From Paractinoplanes rishiriensis (GTDB lineage: Bacteria > Actinomycetota > Actinomycetes > Mycobacteriales > Micromonosporaceae), in the NCBI RefSeq assembly GCF_016862375.1, contig NZ_BOMV01000034.1:124001-188000 (forward strand): 64,000 nt of DNA, read 5' to 3'. Positions within the stretch are counted from its first letter, which is position 1, and each line of letters opens with the position of its first letter. The notes beneath the pieces are model-generated. The model ran no database searches and was not told the DNA's origin. It saw only the letters and a program-made list of their open reading frames with translations. This document shows positions 48,379 through 57,161 of the stretch, in pieces. A program made the position numbers and the translations under genes.

Positions 48379-50559
48379 CTACGCGGCGGTAACCTCTACC
48401 GGAATACCGTTGAGCACGGCATTGCCGGACAACGGATCCACACTGGTCTCGTCGGTGAGCACGTTGCTGTTGACGCCCGGATTCGCGGCCGCCACGGTCA
48501 TCCGGGTGCCCGGCCGGTCGTGTCCCCAGCCGTGCGGCAGGCTCACCACGCCGGGCATGACGGTCTCGGTGATCTCCACGGGCGCGGTCAGCTCGCCCAC
48601 CCGGGACGTGACCCGGGCCGTGCCGCCCGTGCCGATGCCCAGCTTGGCCGCGTCGTCCGGGTGGATCTGGAGCGTGCACCGGTCGCGGCCCTTCACCAGC
48701 GCCGGCACGTTGTGCATCCAGCTGTTGTTCGACCGCAGGTGCCGCCGTCCGATCAGGACGAAGCCGTCGCGCCGCCGGTCCAGGCCGGCGCGCAGCCGCT
48801 CGACGTCCGCCGCGATCGGCGCCGGGCACAGCTCCACCGTGCCGCTCGGCGTCTGCAGCACCTCCGGGATCCGGGGCCGCAGCGGTCCCAGATCGATGCC
48901 GTGCGGGTGGGCGCGCAGCTCGTCCAGAGTGAGGCCGTACGCGCCGGTGCGCAGCGCGACGTCGAGCAGGCGCTCCGCCGGATGGTCGCCGGTGACCTTC
49001 TCCCGCAGCTCCGCCACCTCACCGCCGGCCCGTTGCAGCGCCTGGTCGAGCAGATGATCGTGGAGCACCGCCGGATCCGTACCGGCGCCACGGCCGGACA
49101 GGATCAGGATGAGCCGGGCCAGGATGTCGCACTCGTCCATGCCGCCGTCCGGGTCGGGTGGCAGCACCGGCGGCGAGTAGGCGGCGAAGTTGCGCACCGC
49201 CAGGGCCAGGAACGCGAAGTCGTAATGTCCCTTGCGGGCCACGTCGGCCGGCGGCAGCACCACGTCGGCGTGCCGGGTGGTCTCGTTCAGGTACGGGTCG
49301 ACGCTCACCATGAACCCGAGCCCGGCCAGCGCGCGGTCCAGCCGGTCGCTGTTCGGGGTGGACAGCACCGGGTTGCCGGCCACCGTGAGCAGCGCCCGCA
49401 CCTGCCCCTCGCCGCCGGTCTCGATCTCGTCGGCCAGCGCCGCCACCGGCAACTCGCCGCGCACCTCGGGCAGCCCGCGCACCCGGCTGTGCCAGCGGCC
49501 GGTGCGGAAGCCCTTGCCGCCGGCCCGGGTGCGCGCCCGCACGTGCGCCGCCTCCGGGAACATGACGCCGCCGGGCCGGTCCAGGTTGCCGGTGAGCACG
49601 TTGACCACGTCCACCAGCCAGCTGGTCAGGGTGCCGAACTCGACCGTGCAGGTGCCGATCCGCCCGTACACCGCGGCACTCCCGGCGGCGGCCAATTCGC
49701 GCGCCAGCCCGCGGATCCGGTCGGCCGGCACCGCACACACGACTGCCATCGCCTCCGGCGCAAAGTCAAGAGCCAGATCCCGTACGCCGGCCAGCCCGGT
49801 CACGTGGCCCGCCAGCGCGCCGAGGTCGACGAGCCCCTCCTCGAACAGCGTGTGCACGATGCCGAACAGCAGGTACGCGTCCGTGCCGGGCCGGATGAAC
49901 AGGTGCTCGTCGGCGGCCTCGGCGGTCCGGGTGCGGCGCGGGTCGACCACCACGAACCGGCCGCCGCGGGCCTGGATCGCCTTCAGCCGCCCGGGCAGGT
50001 CGGCCGCGGTGGCCAGGCTCCCGTTCGACTCCCACGGGTTGGCGCCCAGGATCAGCAACAGGTCGGTGCGGTCGACGTCGGGCACCGGGATGGTCAGCGG
50101 GTGCCCGAACATGAACCCGCAGGACACGTGCTTGGGCATCTGGTCGACGGTGCTCGCGGTGAACACGTTGCGGCTGCCGAGCGTGCGCACCAGCGGCGAC
50201 ACGTAGAGCCCGCCGGCCATCGTGTGCACGTTCGGGTTGCCCAGGTAGAGCGCGATCGCGTCCGGCCCGTGCTCCGCGGCGATCGGCCGCAGCCCCGCCT
50301 CGACGGCCGCGAACGCCTCGTCCCAGCTCGCCTCCTCGAGCCGGCCCGCGCGTCGCACGAGCGGCCGCCGCAGCCGGTCGGGATCGGCGGTGAGCTGCCC
50401 GAACGTGGCGCCCTTGGGGCACACGAAGCCGTGGCTGAAGACATGCTCACGGTCGCCGCGGGCCGCGGTGATCCGGTCGCCGGTCACGGTCAGCTCGAGT
50501 CCGCAGGCTGCCTCGCAGAGCGGGCAGGTCCGGTATGCCGTTCGCGTCGGGTCGGCCAT
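48379..50559 (-). CDS. Molybdopterin-dependent oxidoreductase (DMSO-reductase superfamily)
   Basis: 726 residues. An N-terminal [4Fe-4S] site CPLCEAACG ... FVCPKG is followed by the molybdopterin domains (LILGANPWESNGSLATAADLPGR, VVVDPRRTRTAEAADEHLFIRPGTD) and a C-terminal dinucleotide-binding domain (LPHGWGHDRPGTRM, NVLTDETSVDPLSGNAVLNG). No Tat signal, so it is cytosolic. The metal ligand residue cannot be fixed by eye, so Mo versus W and substrate are open; formate or an organic substrate are possible. No electron-transfer subunit or cofactor gene adjoins. ATG 50559 is preceded by AAAGG at 11 nt. Confidence 0.88.
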   Translation of the reverse strand: MADPTRTAYRTCPLCEAACGLELTVTGDRITAARGDREHVFSHGFVCPKGATFGQLTADPDRLRRPLVRRAGRLEEASWDEAFAAVEAGLRPIAAEHGPDAIALYLGNPNVHTMAGGLYVSPLVRTLGSRNVFTASTVDQMPKHVSCGFMFGHPLTIPVPDVDRTDLLLILGANPWESNGSLATAADLPGRLKAIQARGGRFVVVDPRRTRTAEAADEHLFIRPGTDAYLLFGIVHTLFEEGLVDLGALAGHVTGLAGVRDLALDFAPEAMAVVCAVPADRIRGLARELAAAGSAAVYGRIGTCTVEFGTLTSWLVDVVNVLTGNLDRPGGVMFPEAAHVRARTRAGGKGFRTGRWHSRVRGLPEVRGELPVAALADEIETGGEGQVRALLTVAGNPVLSTPNSDRLDRALAGLGFMVSVDPYLNETTRHADVVLPPADVARKGHYDFAFLALAVRNFAAYSPPVLPPDPDGGMDECDILARLILILSGRGAGTDPAVLHDHLLDQALQRAGGEVAELREKVTGDHPAERLLDVALRTGAYGLTLDELRAHPHGIDLGPLRPRIPEVLQTPSGTVELCPAPIAADVERLRAGLDRRRDGFVLIGRRHLRSNNSWMHNVPALVKGRDRCTLQIHPDDAAKLGIGTGGTARVTSRVGELTAPVEITETVMPGVVSLPHGWGHDRPGTRMTVAAANPGVNSNVLTDETSVDPLSGNAVLNGIPVEVTAA

Positions 50560-50645
50560 GGCGCCACCAGCCTTTCGGTCCGTTTCCGCATCCTGCCACG
50601 CCGGGGCGCTTGTCCGGGCCGATCGGATCGACCACCATCCGTGGC

Positions 50646-52346
50646 ATGTGGAGAGTCGCCGGCCGCGCGCTGGCCGTATTTGTGCTGATTGCTGGTTCTT
50701 TCGCTGTCGCCCCACCGGCCCAGGCCGCACCCGTGCCGCCGCCGGGCCGCATCGCCGAGGACCCGATCGCCCACGACCCGACGATCATCAAGCAGGGCCG
50801 GTACTACTACAGCTTCATCACCGGCGACATCGCCACCCGCACCTACCTGCCGATGCGCCGGTCGGCCGACCTCAGGAACTGGACCGACCTGGGCGTCGTG
50901 TTCAGCACCGCGCCGGCCTGGATCACCGCGGAACTCGGGGTCACGCCGGGCGACTTCTGGGCGCCGGACATCACGTATTTCGGCGGCAAATACCACCTGT
51001 ACTACGCGGCCTCGTCGTTCGGCACCAACAACTCGGTGATCGGCCTGGCCACCAACGACACGCTCGACCCGGCCAGCCCGCGCTACCGCTGGGTGGACCA
51101 GGGACTGGTGCTGCGGTCGTCGACGCCGGACAACTTCAACGCCATCGACCCCGAGGTGGTGCTCGACGGCGGCCAGGCGTGGCTCGCGTTCGGCTCGTTC
51201 TGGGACGGCATCAAGATGCGCAAGCTGGACCGGCGCACCGGCAAGCCGGACCCGGCCGACACCACGCTGTACTCGCTGGCCTCGCGCGGCGGCGCCTCGA
51301 TCGAGAACCCCGCGATCGTGAAGCGCGGCGGCTACTACTACCTGTTCGTGAGCTTCGACTTCTGCTGCCGCGGCGTCAACAGCGACTACCGGGTGGCGGT
51401 CGGCCGCTCGTCGTCGTTGACCGGCCCCTACCTGGACCGGGCCGGGGTGCCGATGCTGTCCGGCGGCGGCACCGAGTTGCTGCGCGGCTACCACGAGTTC
51501 CGCGGCACCGGCGGCGGCGACGTGATCGGAAACGACTACTTCGCACACCATTACTACGACCTCTACGACGAGGCGCTGCCCAAGCTCTCGGTGCGGCCGA
51601 TCTCGTGGTCCCGGGGCTGGCCGTCGCTCCGCGATCCGCTGTCCGGCAGCCGCGCGGTGGGCCACGGTCCCGCGTACGTGACCCTGGTGAACCGGGCCGA
51701 CGGCAGCGTGGTCTCGAACTCCACCTGCGGCTACGAGGGCGCCGACATCCGCCTCGAAGCGCCCACCGGCGGGCCGTGCGAGCAGTGGCGCCCGGACGAG
51801 CGCGGCGACGGCTGGGTCAGCCTCGGCAACAAACACAGCAACAAGGTCGCCGAGGTGGCCGCCTGCATCGACGCCGACGGTGCCCGGGTCGCCCAGTGGG
51901 GCTGGCTCAACAACAACTGCCAGCAGTTCCGGTTCCTACCGGCCGTCGCCGGCTGGCACACCGTGGAGAGCCGGCTCAACGGCAAGGTGTTGCAGGGCGC
52001 CGACTGCGGGGGAGCGGGGACGGCGGTGCAGACCATGGCTCCGTCCGGCGCCGCCTGCCAGCAGTTCCGCGTCCAGCCGGTTGGCGAGGTGCTGCTCGCC
52101 GACCAGGGCGGGCGGCTCGTGCTGGACGGCTGCGGCCGGACCGCGGCGAACCGCCCGTACCGCGGCGGCGACTGCCAGACCTGGCAGTTCCGGCACGTGG
52201 CGGACGGCTTCTACCGGATCGTCAACGGCCGGACCGGTCGCGCCCTGGACGGCACGCAGTGGCGGATCGAGACGATCCCGGCCGGCGGCCACCGGCTGGT
52301 GTCGCGGGCCGGCGACGCGCGGGTGGTGAACCTGGAAACACCGTGA
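50646..52346 (+). CDS. Secreted GH43 arabinanase-type enzyme with ricin-like C-terminus
   Basis: 566 residues, Sec signal ending PAQAAP. GH43 propeller residues about 35-340 with candidate acids Asp in AHDPTIIK, Asp in FNAIDPEVV and Glu in SIENPAIV; FDFCCRGVNSDYRV and GDFWAPDI match endo-1,5-alpha-L-arabinanases. The C-terminal 210 residues are a diverged beta-trefoil with CQQFRF, CQQFRV and CQTWQF repeats, likely binding the polymer. ATG 50646 begins the signal although no good ribosome site precedes it. A Cip1-like gene follows after 46 nt. Confidence 0.85.
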   Translation: MWRVAGRALAVFVLIAGSFAVAPPAQAAPVPPPGRIAEDPIAHDPTIIKQGRYYYSFITGDIATRTYLPMRRSADLRNWTDLGVVFSTAPAWITAELGVTPGDFWAPDITYFGGKYHLYYAASSFGTNNSVIGLATNDTLDPASPRYRWVDQGLVLRSSTPDNFNAIDPEVVLDGGQAWLAFGSFWDGIKMRKLDRRTGKPDPADTTLYSLASRGGASIENPAIVKRGGYYYLFVSFDFCCRGVNSDYRVAVGRSSSLTGPYLDRAGVPMLSGGGTELLRGYHEFRGTGGGDVIGNDYFAHHYYDLYDEALPKLSVRPISWSRGWPSLRDPLSGSRAVGHGPAYVTLVNRADGSVVSNSTCGYEGADIRLEAPTGGPCEQWRPDERGDGWVSLGNKHSNKVAEVAACIDADGARVAQWGWLNNNCQQFRFLPAVAGWHTVESRLNGKVLQGADCGGAGTAVQTMAPSGAACQQFRVQPVGEVLLADQGGRLVLDGCGRTAANRPYRGGDCQTWQFRHVADGFYRIVNGRTGRALDGTQWRIETIPAGGHRLVSRAGDARVVNLETP

Positions 52347-52392
52347 GTCATGGCGTATACATCGATGGTCGTAACTACCAAGGAGACCATTG

Positions 52393-53166
52393 ATGAATCG
52401 CTGGAAGGTCCTGTCCGCCGCCGCCTCCGTGGTGGCCACGCTCGGCGTGGCCGCCGCGGCGGCGCCGGCCCAGGCCGGAGCGTCCGGGTGTAACCGCCCG
52501 GGCGTGCTGTTCTGCGAGAACTTCGACCGCCTGCCAACCGGCGGGGCGAGCAGCCTGGACTGGGGCATCGACACCCGGAACGGGACGCTCACCGTCGAGC
52601 GGCAGCGGCGCACCAACGTGTTGCACGTGCGGACCCTCGACAACGGGCGGGCGTTCCTCAAGGTGGACGACTTCGCCGCGCCCGGCAACCGGTTCTTCGG
52701 CCGGATCCGGCTGCGCGTCGACGCGTTCCCGACCGCGCCGGACTGGGCGCACTACACCCTGGTCGAGGCCACCGGCTCGGGCAGCAGCGAGGTCGTCCGG
52801 CCGATCGGCGGCCAGTATGTGCCGAACCTCGGCAAGAACCTGTGGGGGATCGGCGCGGACGGCGGCCCGACCGGTGACTGGACCAACTGGCGCGAGTCGG
52901 CGCCGGTCAGCGAGGACACCTGGCAGTGCTTCGAGTGGCAGATGGACGGCAACGGCAACCAGGTCGCCGTCTGGATCGACGGGGTGGCCAACCCGGAGCT
53001 GACCGCCTCGACCGACTCGCACGGCGGCAACCAGGTGCCGTTCGTGCTGCCCACCGTGAACACCGTCAAGATCGGCTGGCAGCTGTACCAGGGCGGCACG
53101 ACGCCGGGTCAGTTCGACCTGTGGATCGACGACGTCGTGCTCTCCTCGCAGCGCGTCGGCTGCTAG
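52393..53166 (+). CDS. Secreted Cip1-like/LamG-fold protein
   Basis: 257 residues, Sec signal ending APAQAGA, then a jelly-roll domain (VLFCENFDRLPTGG at the start, FGRIRLRVDAFP, WQCFEWQMDGNGNQVAVWIDG, FDLWIDDVVLSSQRVGC at the end). The layout resembles the Trichoderma Cip1 fold shared by some bacterial polysaccharide lyases; a lyase or lectin role is possible, and I do not see enough to choose. Two cysteine pairs fit an exported protein. ATG 52393 has AAGGAG 10 nt upstream; TTG at 52390 is a minor alternative. Likely shares regulation with the GH43 gene upstream. Confidence 0.65.
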   Translation: MNRWKVLSAAASVVATLGVAAAAAPAQAGASGCNRPGVLFCENFDRLPTGGASSLDWGIDTRNGTLTVERQRRTNVLHVRTLDNGRAFLKVDDFAAPGNRFFGRIRLRVDAFPTAPDWAHYTLVEATGSGSSEVVRPIGGQYVPNLGKNLWGIGADGGPTGDWTNWRESAPVSEDTWQCFEWQMDGNGNQVAVWIDGVANPELTASTDSHGGNQVPFVLPTVNTVKIGWQLYQGGTTPGQFDLWIDDVVLSSQRVGC

Positions 53167-53178
53167 TGGGCGCGCAAT

Positions 53179-53207
53179 ACGCCGTCCGGCTCATGGCCGG
53201 GCGGCGT
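53179..53207. terminator. Bidirectional terminator between convergent genes
   Basis: ACGCCGTCCGG and CCGGGCGGCGT form an 11-bp stem (one T-G pair) with loop CTCATGG, 12 nt past the Cip1-like stop and 8 nt from the stop of the minus-strand small gene. Its sequence, read in reverse complement, recurs at 54964-54992 with one base changed. Confidence 0.8.
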
Positions 53208-53214
53208 GTTGCGG

Positions 53215-53406
53215 TCAGCCTGCGGAGAACCGCTTACGGATCACGACGGTTCTGCCCTGTTCGTCGGTCGTTGTCTGGTGGGTGGCGCCCGGCGGCAGCT
53301 CCGTCCCCTCCGGTACCGCTTCACCGCGTTCGATCAGATCCGCTGTGTACCGGCGCTTTTCGGCCTCCTCGCGAAGGGCGGCGTCGTCACCTTCGGTGTT
53401 TTCCAT
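53215..53406 (-). CDS. Small acidic protein of unknown function, partner of gluzincin gene
   Basis: 63 residues, rich in charged residues, no signal or membrane segment. It reads MENTEGDDAALREEAEKRRY at the start and ends GRTVVIRKRFSAG. I do not recognise it. ATG 53406 lies 7 nt after the stop of the peptidase gene with no terminator, so the two are co-transcribed; GCATACCCGGG-like bases precede without a clear ribosome site, and the longer reading overlaps the peptidase gene in another frame. It could be an inhibitor, chaperone or immunity-type partner of the peptidase; inference only. Confidence 0.6.
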   Translation of the reverse strand: MENTEGDDAALREEAEKRRYTADLIERGEAVPEGTELPPGATHQTTTDEQGRTVVIRKRFSAG

Positions 53407-53413
53407 CGTCAGG

Positions 53414-54853
53414 TCATACCCGGGCACCGCAGGCGAACAACCGGCGTTCGAGACGGAATTCGTCGCCGTTCTCGATGATCTTGTGGGTGTAGTGCCGGGG
53501 GTGCGGCCCCTCGGTGTGCTCCTGGGCCGGCGTGGCCACCTGGTCGCGGCGGAAAAGGTCCTCGACGTACGAGTTGCCGACCAGGTCCGGAGGGCTCGCG
53601 TCGGCCGAGCCGGCCTCGGGCGCCGCGCCGGCCACCGCGAATCTGGTCCTGTTGGCGGGCAGGATGAACGACAGCGGCCGATCGAGCCCGAATTCCGCAC
53701 CATCCACGCTGTGCGCAGTCAACTCGGGTTCCTCCGCGTCCCCGAAAAGCCCGACACTGCGTCCGTCGAGATCCCCTTCCTCGAGGCCGGCCGCCTCCCG
53801 CGGGGAGAGGATGCCGTGCCTGATGAACGCGCGGCGCAGTGAATTGCCGTACCGCCCGTCATGCGCCACCCGGTCCTCGGCGATCAGGTGGGCGGCCAGT
53901 TGCGCGTAGTAGGCCGGAACAATCGGTGCGGTGGTCACCGCGGCCACGAGAAGTTGCCCCGCGATCCGTGCCGCCTCCAGCAGCGCATCGGGACCCTGCG
54001 AATCCTGATCCTGGAAGATGCCACCGAGCGCGCGGAAGAAAGCGCCGGTGAAGACCCTCGAGAAGGAATGCGACTCCCGGGAAAGGGCGGCGGCGGGCGC
54101 CTCGGTCGGCAGGGTCAGCGGGTTCTGATAGAAGAAGTTGTTGGCGGCGTTCCGCATGCAGTCCGCCTCCACACTCGCGGGCCGTCGCTGGCGGATGGCC
54201 CACGCCATCTGCTCGGCCAGCCGGGACACCTGAGACGACCCGGACACCCGCCCGCTCGTCTCGGCGATCACCGCGGTGCGCATGGTCGGCAGCGTGAGGT
54301 GCGTGAGAATGGCGCTGATGTCACCGAACGACTCGTGAAAGCCGTCGGTCTCGGCACTCGCCACACTCCACAGCTGAGGCCGGATGGCGTCCAGCACGGC
54401 ATGCCCGACTTCGTGGGCAACCACATCGGGGCTCTCCCCGGAGTACACGGTGATTCCGTTGGTGGTGTGATGCCAGAACGAGACGCCCTCGCGGTCGTAG
54501 AAGGCGTTGAGGTTGTCGCCGGCATCGAGCGTGGCGAGCAGCGCCGGCCCGACCTGGGACTGCCATTTCGTGCCCGGGGCAAGCAGCGGACCCCAGAAGT
54601 CCGCCGTGCGCCGGAGCACCTCGGCCAGATTCCAGTACCGGAATTCGACGGTGCCCGGCTGGCCGCCGTCCGGCAGTTGCGGCCCGCGGATACCCACCGG
54701 CAACGGGGTGCGCCCCAGCTCCGGCTCGGGCCGCAGAATCGGCCTGCGCGTCGTGGGCGGCACCCCCGGATCGTTCTCCCAGCTGAGGACTCCGGAGGTA
54801 CTCCGGGCCAGCGGTTCGGCGACCTTTGGCCCGGCCCCGACTTGACTGCTCAC
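53414..54853 (-). CDS. Gluzincin (M4-like) metallopeptidase without signal peptide
   Basis: 479 residues. The zinc motif AHEVGHAVLD lies about residue 157 and HESFGDISAIL follows at the distance expected for the third ligand, as in M4 gluzincins; AGDNLNAFYDREG and NGITVYSGESPDV match the strand before the active site. Unlike typical M4 proteases it has no signal, no FTP/PepSY propeptide and no lectin domain; the N-terminal 70 residues are Pro/Arg-rich and disordered-looking. GTG 54853 has GGGGGCAGAT upstream. It is therefore either cytosolic or released by a special route. Nearly identical hairpins lie on both sides of its operon. Confidence 0.72.
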   Translation of the reverse strand: MSSQVGAGPKVAEPLARSTSGVLSWENDPGVPPTTRRPILRPEPELGRTPLPVGIRGPQLPDGGQPGTVEFRYWNLAEVLRRTADFWGPLLAPGTKWQSQVGPALLATLDAGDNLNAFYDREGVSFWHHTTNGITVYSGESPDVVAHEVGHAVLDAIRPQLWSVASAETDGFHESFGDISAILTHLTLPTMRTAVIAETSGRVSGSSQVSRLAEQMAWAIRQRRPASVEADCMRNAANNFFYQNPLTLPTEAPAAALSRESHSFSRVFTGAFFRALGGIFQDQDSQGPDALLEAARIAGQLLVAAVTTAPIVPAYYAQLAAHLIAEDRVAHDGRYGNSLRRAFIRHGILSPREAAGLEEGDLDGRSVGLFGDAEEPELTAHSVDGAEFGLDRPLSFILPANRTRFAVAGAAPEAGSADASPPDLVGNSYVEDLFRRDQVATPAQEHTEGPHPRHYTHKIIENGDEFRLERRLFACGARV

Positions 54854-54963
54854 ATCTGCCCCCGATGATCGGTGATCACGCTCTTCCGGAGTATGCGGGC
54901 GTGATTTCGACCGGTGGCGGCGGTTCGGATTTTATGGACCGGTCCGGTGACATCGCGGGGGTG

Positions 54964-54992
54964 ACGCCGCCCGGCCATGAGCCGGGCGGCGT
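54964..54992 (-). terminator. Terminator of the PL1-CE8 gene, inverted copy of the 53179 hairpin
   Basis: ACGCCGCCCGG and CCGGGCGGCGT form a perfect 11-bp stem with loop CCATGAG, 7 nt past the PL1-CE8 stop. Its reverse complement differs from the hairpin at 53179-53207 at one base. Confidence 0.82.
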
Positions 54993-54998
54993 GCCGAA

Positions 54999-56957
54999 CT
55001 ACCGGCAATACCTCCAGGGCTGCCAGTCGTCGTCACCCGACAGGTAGTCCTCGCGGGTGAAGTCGCGGGCCTGGGCCGGGGTCAGCTGCGGACGGTTCTC
55101 GTTCACGGCGGCTCCCGGCCCGGTGTTCCGGTACTCGAAGAACCGCGCCTCCTGCCACGGGAAGCCGCCCATCTCGGTCCACGGCGCCGTCTTGATGTGC
55201 GCGCCCAGGTGCGAGTCCCGGATGACCACCTGGGCGATCGCCCGGACGTCGCCGCCCGGGTGCCACGGCCGGCCCAGGTGCACGCTGTCCGCGGCGGCGT
55301 CGCTGGTGAACCGGCTGCGGGTGAACAGGAAGCCGTGCGGGTTGTCGTCGCTGGTGCTGGCGGCGGTGACGTAGCCGTTGTTGGCCGGCGTGCCCCGGTC
55401 GCTCGAGAAGATCTCGCAGTCCTCGAACACCGCGGTGCCCCGGCCGTAGATGAAGTCCACGTCGCCCTCGACGTAGCAGTCGTGCAGGTAGACCCGGCTG
55501 ACCACGTCCCGGTTCGGGCTGTCCGGCTTGAACGTGTCCTGGTCGGCCACGAACCGGGTGCCGTCGAAGATGGCCCGGTCGCCGACCGTGCGCACGGCCA
55601 GCGCCTGGCTCGGCGTGACGGTCTCGTCGTACGAGTTCAGCAGGGTGAGGTTGCGGACCGTGACGTCGTCGCCGAGCACCGAGAACGTCGGACTGCCGGC
55701 CGAGCCCCAGGTGCCGCCGTAGAACTTCTCGGCGCCGGCGGCCAGGTCGTAGTCGACCACCACGTCGGCCGGCGTCCTGCCGGCGCCCACGATGGTGACG
55801 CCGGACATGTCCTGCCAGACCTTCACGATCTCGCGGTAGTGGCCGGGCTTGACCACGATGGTGACCGGGCCCCGGCGGTCCCGGGTGGCGCCGAGCGCGG
55901 CCATCAGGCTGGCGTAGTCGCCGGTGCCGTCCAGCGCCACCGTGATGACGCGGCCCAGCGGCTTGCTGCGGGCCGGCTGCGGGCCGGCCTGCGCGCGGAT
56001 CAGCGCCGGCACCGCGGCGGCCGGGTCGGCCTGGTACGCGTACGCGGCCGCCGGGTCGAACGCCGCCCCGACCGCGTCGCGCCGGCCGGACGTACCGCTG
56101 AAGATGTTGCCCCGCTCGACCAGTTCGGACGCCGGGTCCTTGGCGATCAGCGGGTCGACGACCCGCTCGAAGTAGCTGTTCTCGACGACCACCTTGGCAG
56201 CGTTGCGGCTCATCGTGCCGTAGTGGCCGATGTTCTGCAGGTAGTTGTTGTAGAAGTGCGCGGCCGCGGTGTTGTCCACGCTCCAGTTGCGCTGGAACGT
56301 GTTGCGGATCCAGTTGTGGTGCGCGGTGAACTTGGTGAGCACGTTGGCGGTCCAGCCGATGCCCAGCGCCTTGTTCGAGTCGCCGATGACGCTCCAGGAC
56401 AACGTCACGTAGTCGCTGTCCTTGCGCAGGTCGATCGCGCCGTCGCCGACCCGCTCGATCTTGACGTGGTCGATCCACACGTGGTGCGAGGTGTCGATCC
56501 GCAGGCCGTCGTTGTCGTTGGTGGAGTCCTTGCCGTCCCAGTCGCCGGCCAGGTACGAGTCCCGGATGGTCAGGTTGCGGACGATGACGTTGTGCACCTG
56601 GTTCAGGTAGAAGCCGCCGCCGACCAGCTCCGCACCCGGCCCGGCGCCGATGATGGTCTTGTCCGAGCCGACCGGGATCATGTCGCCGAACGGCGTGACC
56701 GAGATCGAGCCGCGCACCCGGATCACCAGCGGCTCCGCCGCGATCGCGGACGCCTTGAGGTCGGCCAGCGTGCTGACCGTGACAACCTTGCCGCCGGCGC
56801 CGCCGGTGGTGGTCTCGACGCCGTTGCCGGCGACCGCGGCGAACCCGACCGGGCCGTCGGTCCAGCCGGGTGGCGCGGCCTCCGCGGCGCTGGCCGTTGC
56901 CGGCACGAGCAGGACGGTGGCGGCGAGGACGGCCGCCAGTATTCGTGAGGCGTGCAT
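54999..56957 (-). CDS. Secreted bifunctional pectate lyase (PL1) - pectin methylesterase (CE8)
   Basis: 652 residues: Sec signal (LAATVLLVPATASAAE), PL1 parallel beta-helix (about 30-335) with NDNDGLRIDTSHHVWIDHVKI and SWSVIGDSNKA, then CE8 beta-helix (about 350-650) with catalytic aspartates in VEGDVDFIYGRGTAVFED, GYVTAAST and the Arg of LGRPWHPGG. The esterase would demethylate homogalacturonan in front of the attached lyase. Candidate PL1 base Arg is in RNTFQRNW, less canonical than in the other PL1 protein of this window. ATG 56957 has GAGGGATTG upstream. The gene is divergent from the CE12-PL1 pair. Confidence 0.92.
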   Translation of the reverse strand: MHASRILAAVLAATVLLVPATASAAEAAPPGWTDGPVGFAAVAGNGVETTTGGAGGKVVTVSTLADLKASAIAAEPLVIRVRGSISVTPFGDMIPVGSDKTIIGAGPGAELVGGGFYLNQVHNVIVRNLTIRDSYLAGDWDGKDSTNDNDGLRIDTSHHVWIDHVKIERVGDGAIDLRKDSDYVTLSWSVIGDSNKALGIGWTANVLTKFTAHHNWIRNTFQRNWSVDNTAAAHFYNNYLQNIGHYGTMSRNAAKVVVENSYFERVVDPLIAKDPASELVERGNIFSGTSGRRDAVGAAFDPAAAYAYQADPAAAVPALIRAQAGPQPARSKPLGRVITVALDGTGDYASLMAALGATRDRRGPVTIVVKPGHYREIVKVWQDMSGVTIVGAGRTPADVVVDYDLAAGAEKFYGGTWGSAGSPTFSVLGDDVTVRNLTLLNSYDETVTPSQALAVRTVGDRAIFDGTRFVADQDTFKPDSPNRDVVSRVYLHDCYVEGDVDFIYGRGTAVFEDCEIFSSDRGTPANNGYVTAASTSDDNPHGFLFTRSRFTSDAAADSVHLGRPWHPGGDVRAIAQVVIRDSHLGAHIKTAPWTEMGGFPWQEARFFEYRNTGPGAAVNENRPQLTPAQARDFTREDYLSGDDDWQPWRYCR

Positions 56958-57076
56958 GCGCAATCCCTCGACTTGTTTTGGTTGCGTCCGGCACGCCCTA
57001 CCGGTTCTTGCCCCCGCAGACCCTTCCTTGCCGAGGCCCAGCAGGTCAAGACCGCGCACCACATTGATTGACGGAC

Positions 57077-57106
57077 TTGACTGGCCGGCCCCGGGTTAGG
57101 TAAAAG
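57077..57106 (+). promoter_or_regulatory. Candidate promoter of the CE12-PL1 operon
   Basis: TTGACT and TAAAAG are 18 nt apart on the plus strand, about 60 nt before the CE12 ATG. CTTGAC at the -35 pairs with GTCAAG at 57045-57050, and CGGCACGCCC is repeated directly at 56989 and 57121, so binding sites for a common pectin regulator are possible. Confidence 0.45.
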
Positions 57107-57161
57107 TCTGTAACAAAGTGCGGCACGCCCACCGCTCGACCCGAACGGAACCTCGACAAAA

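Noticed and set aside
53206..53478. Plus-strand frame of 90 codons overlapping the small acidic gene
   Set aside because: It runs antisense to the 63-aa gene and peptidase end, and starts inside the terminator hairpin.
53179..54992. Insertion sequence bounded by inverted repeats
   Set aside because: No transposase, no target duplication, and both repeats sit exactly where terminators are needed; kept only as a finding to test.
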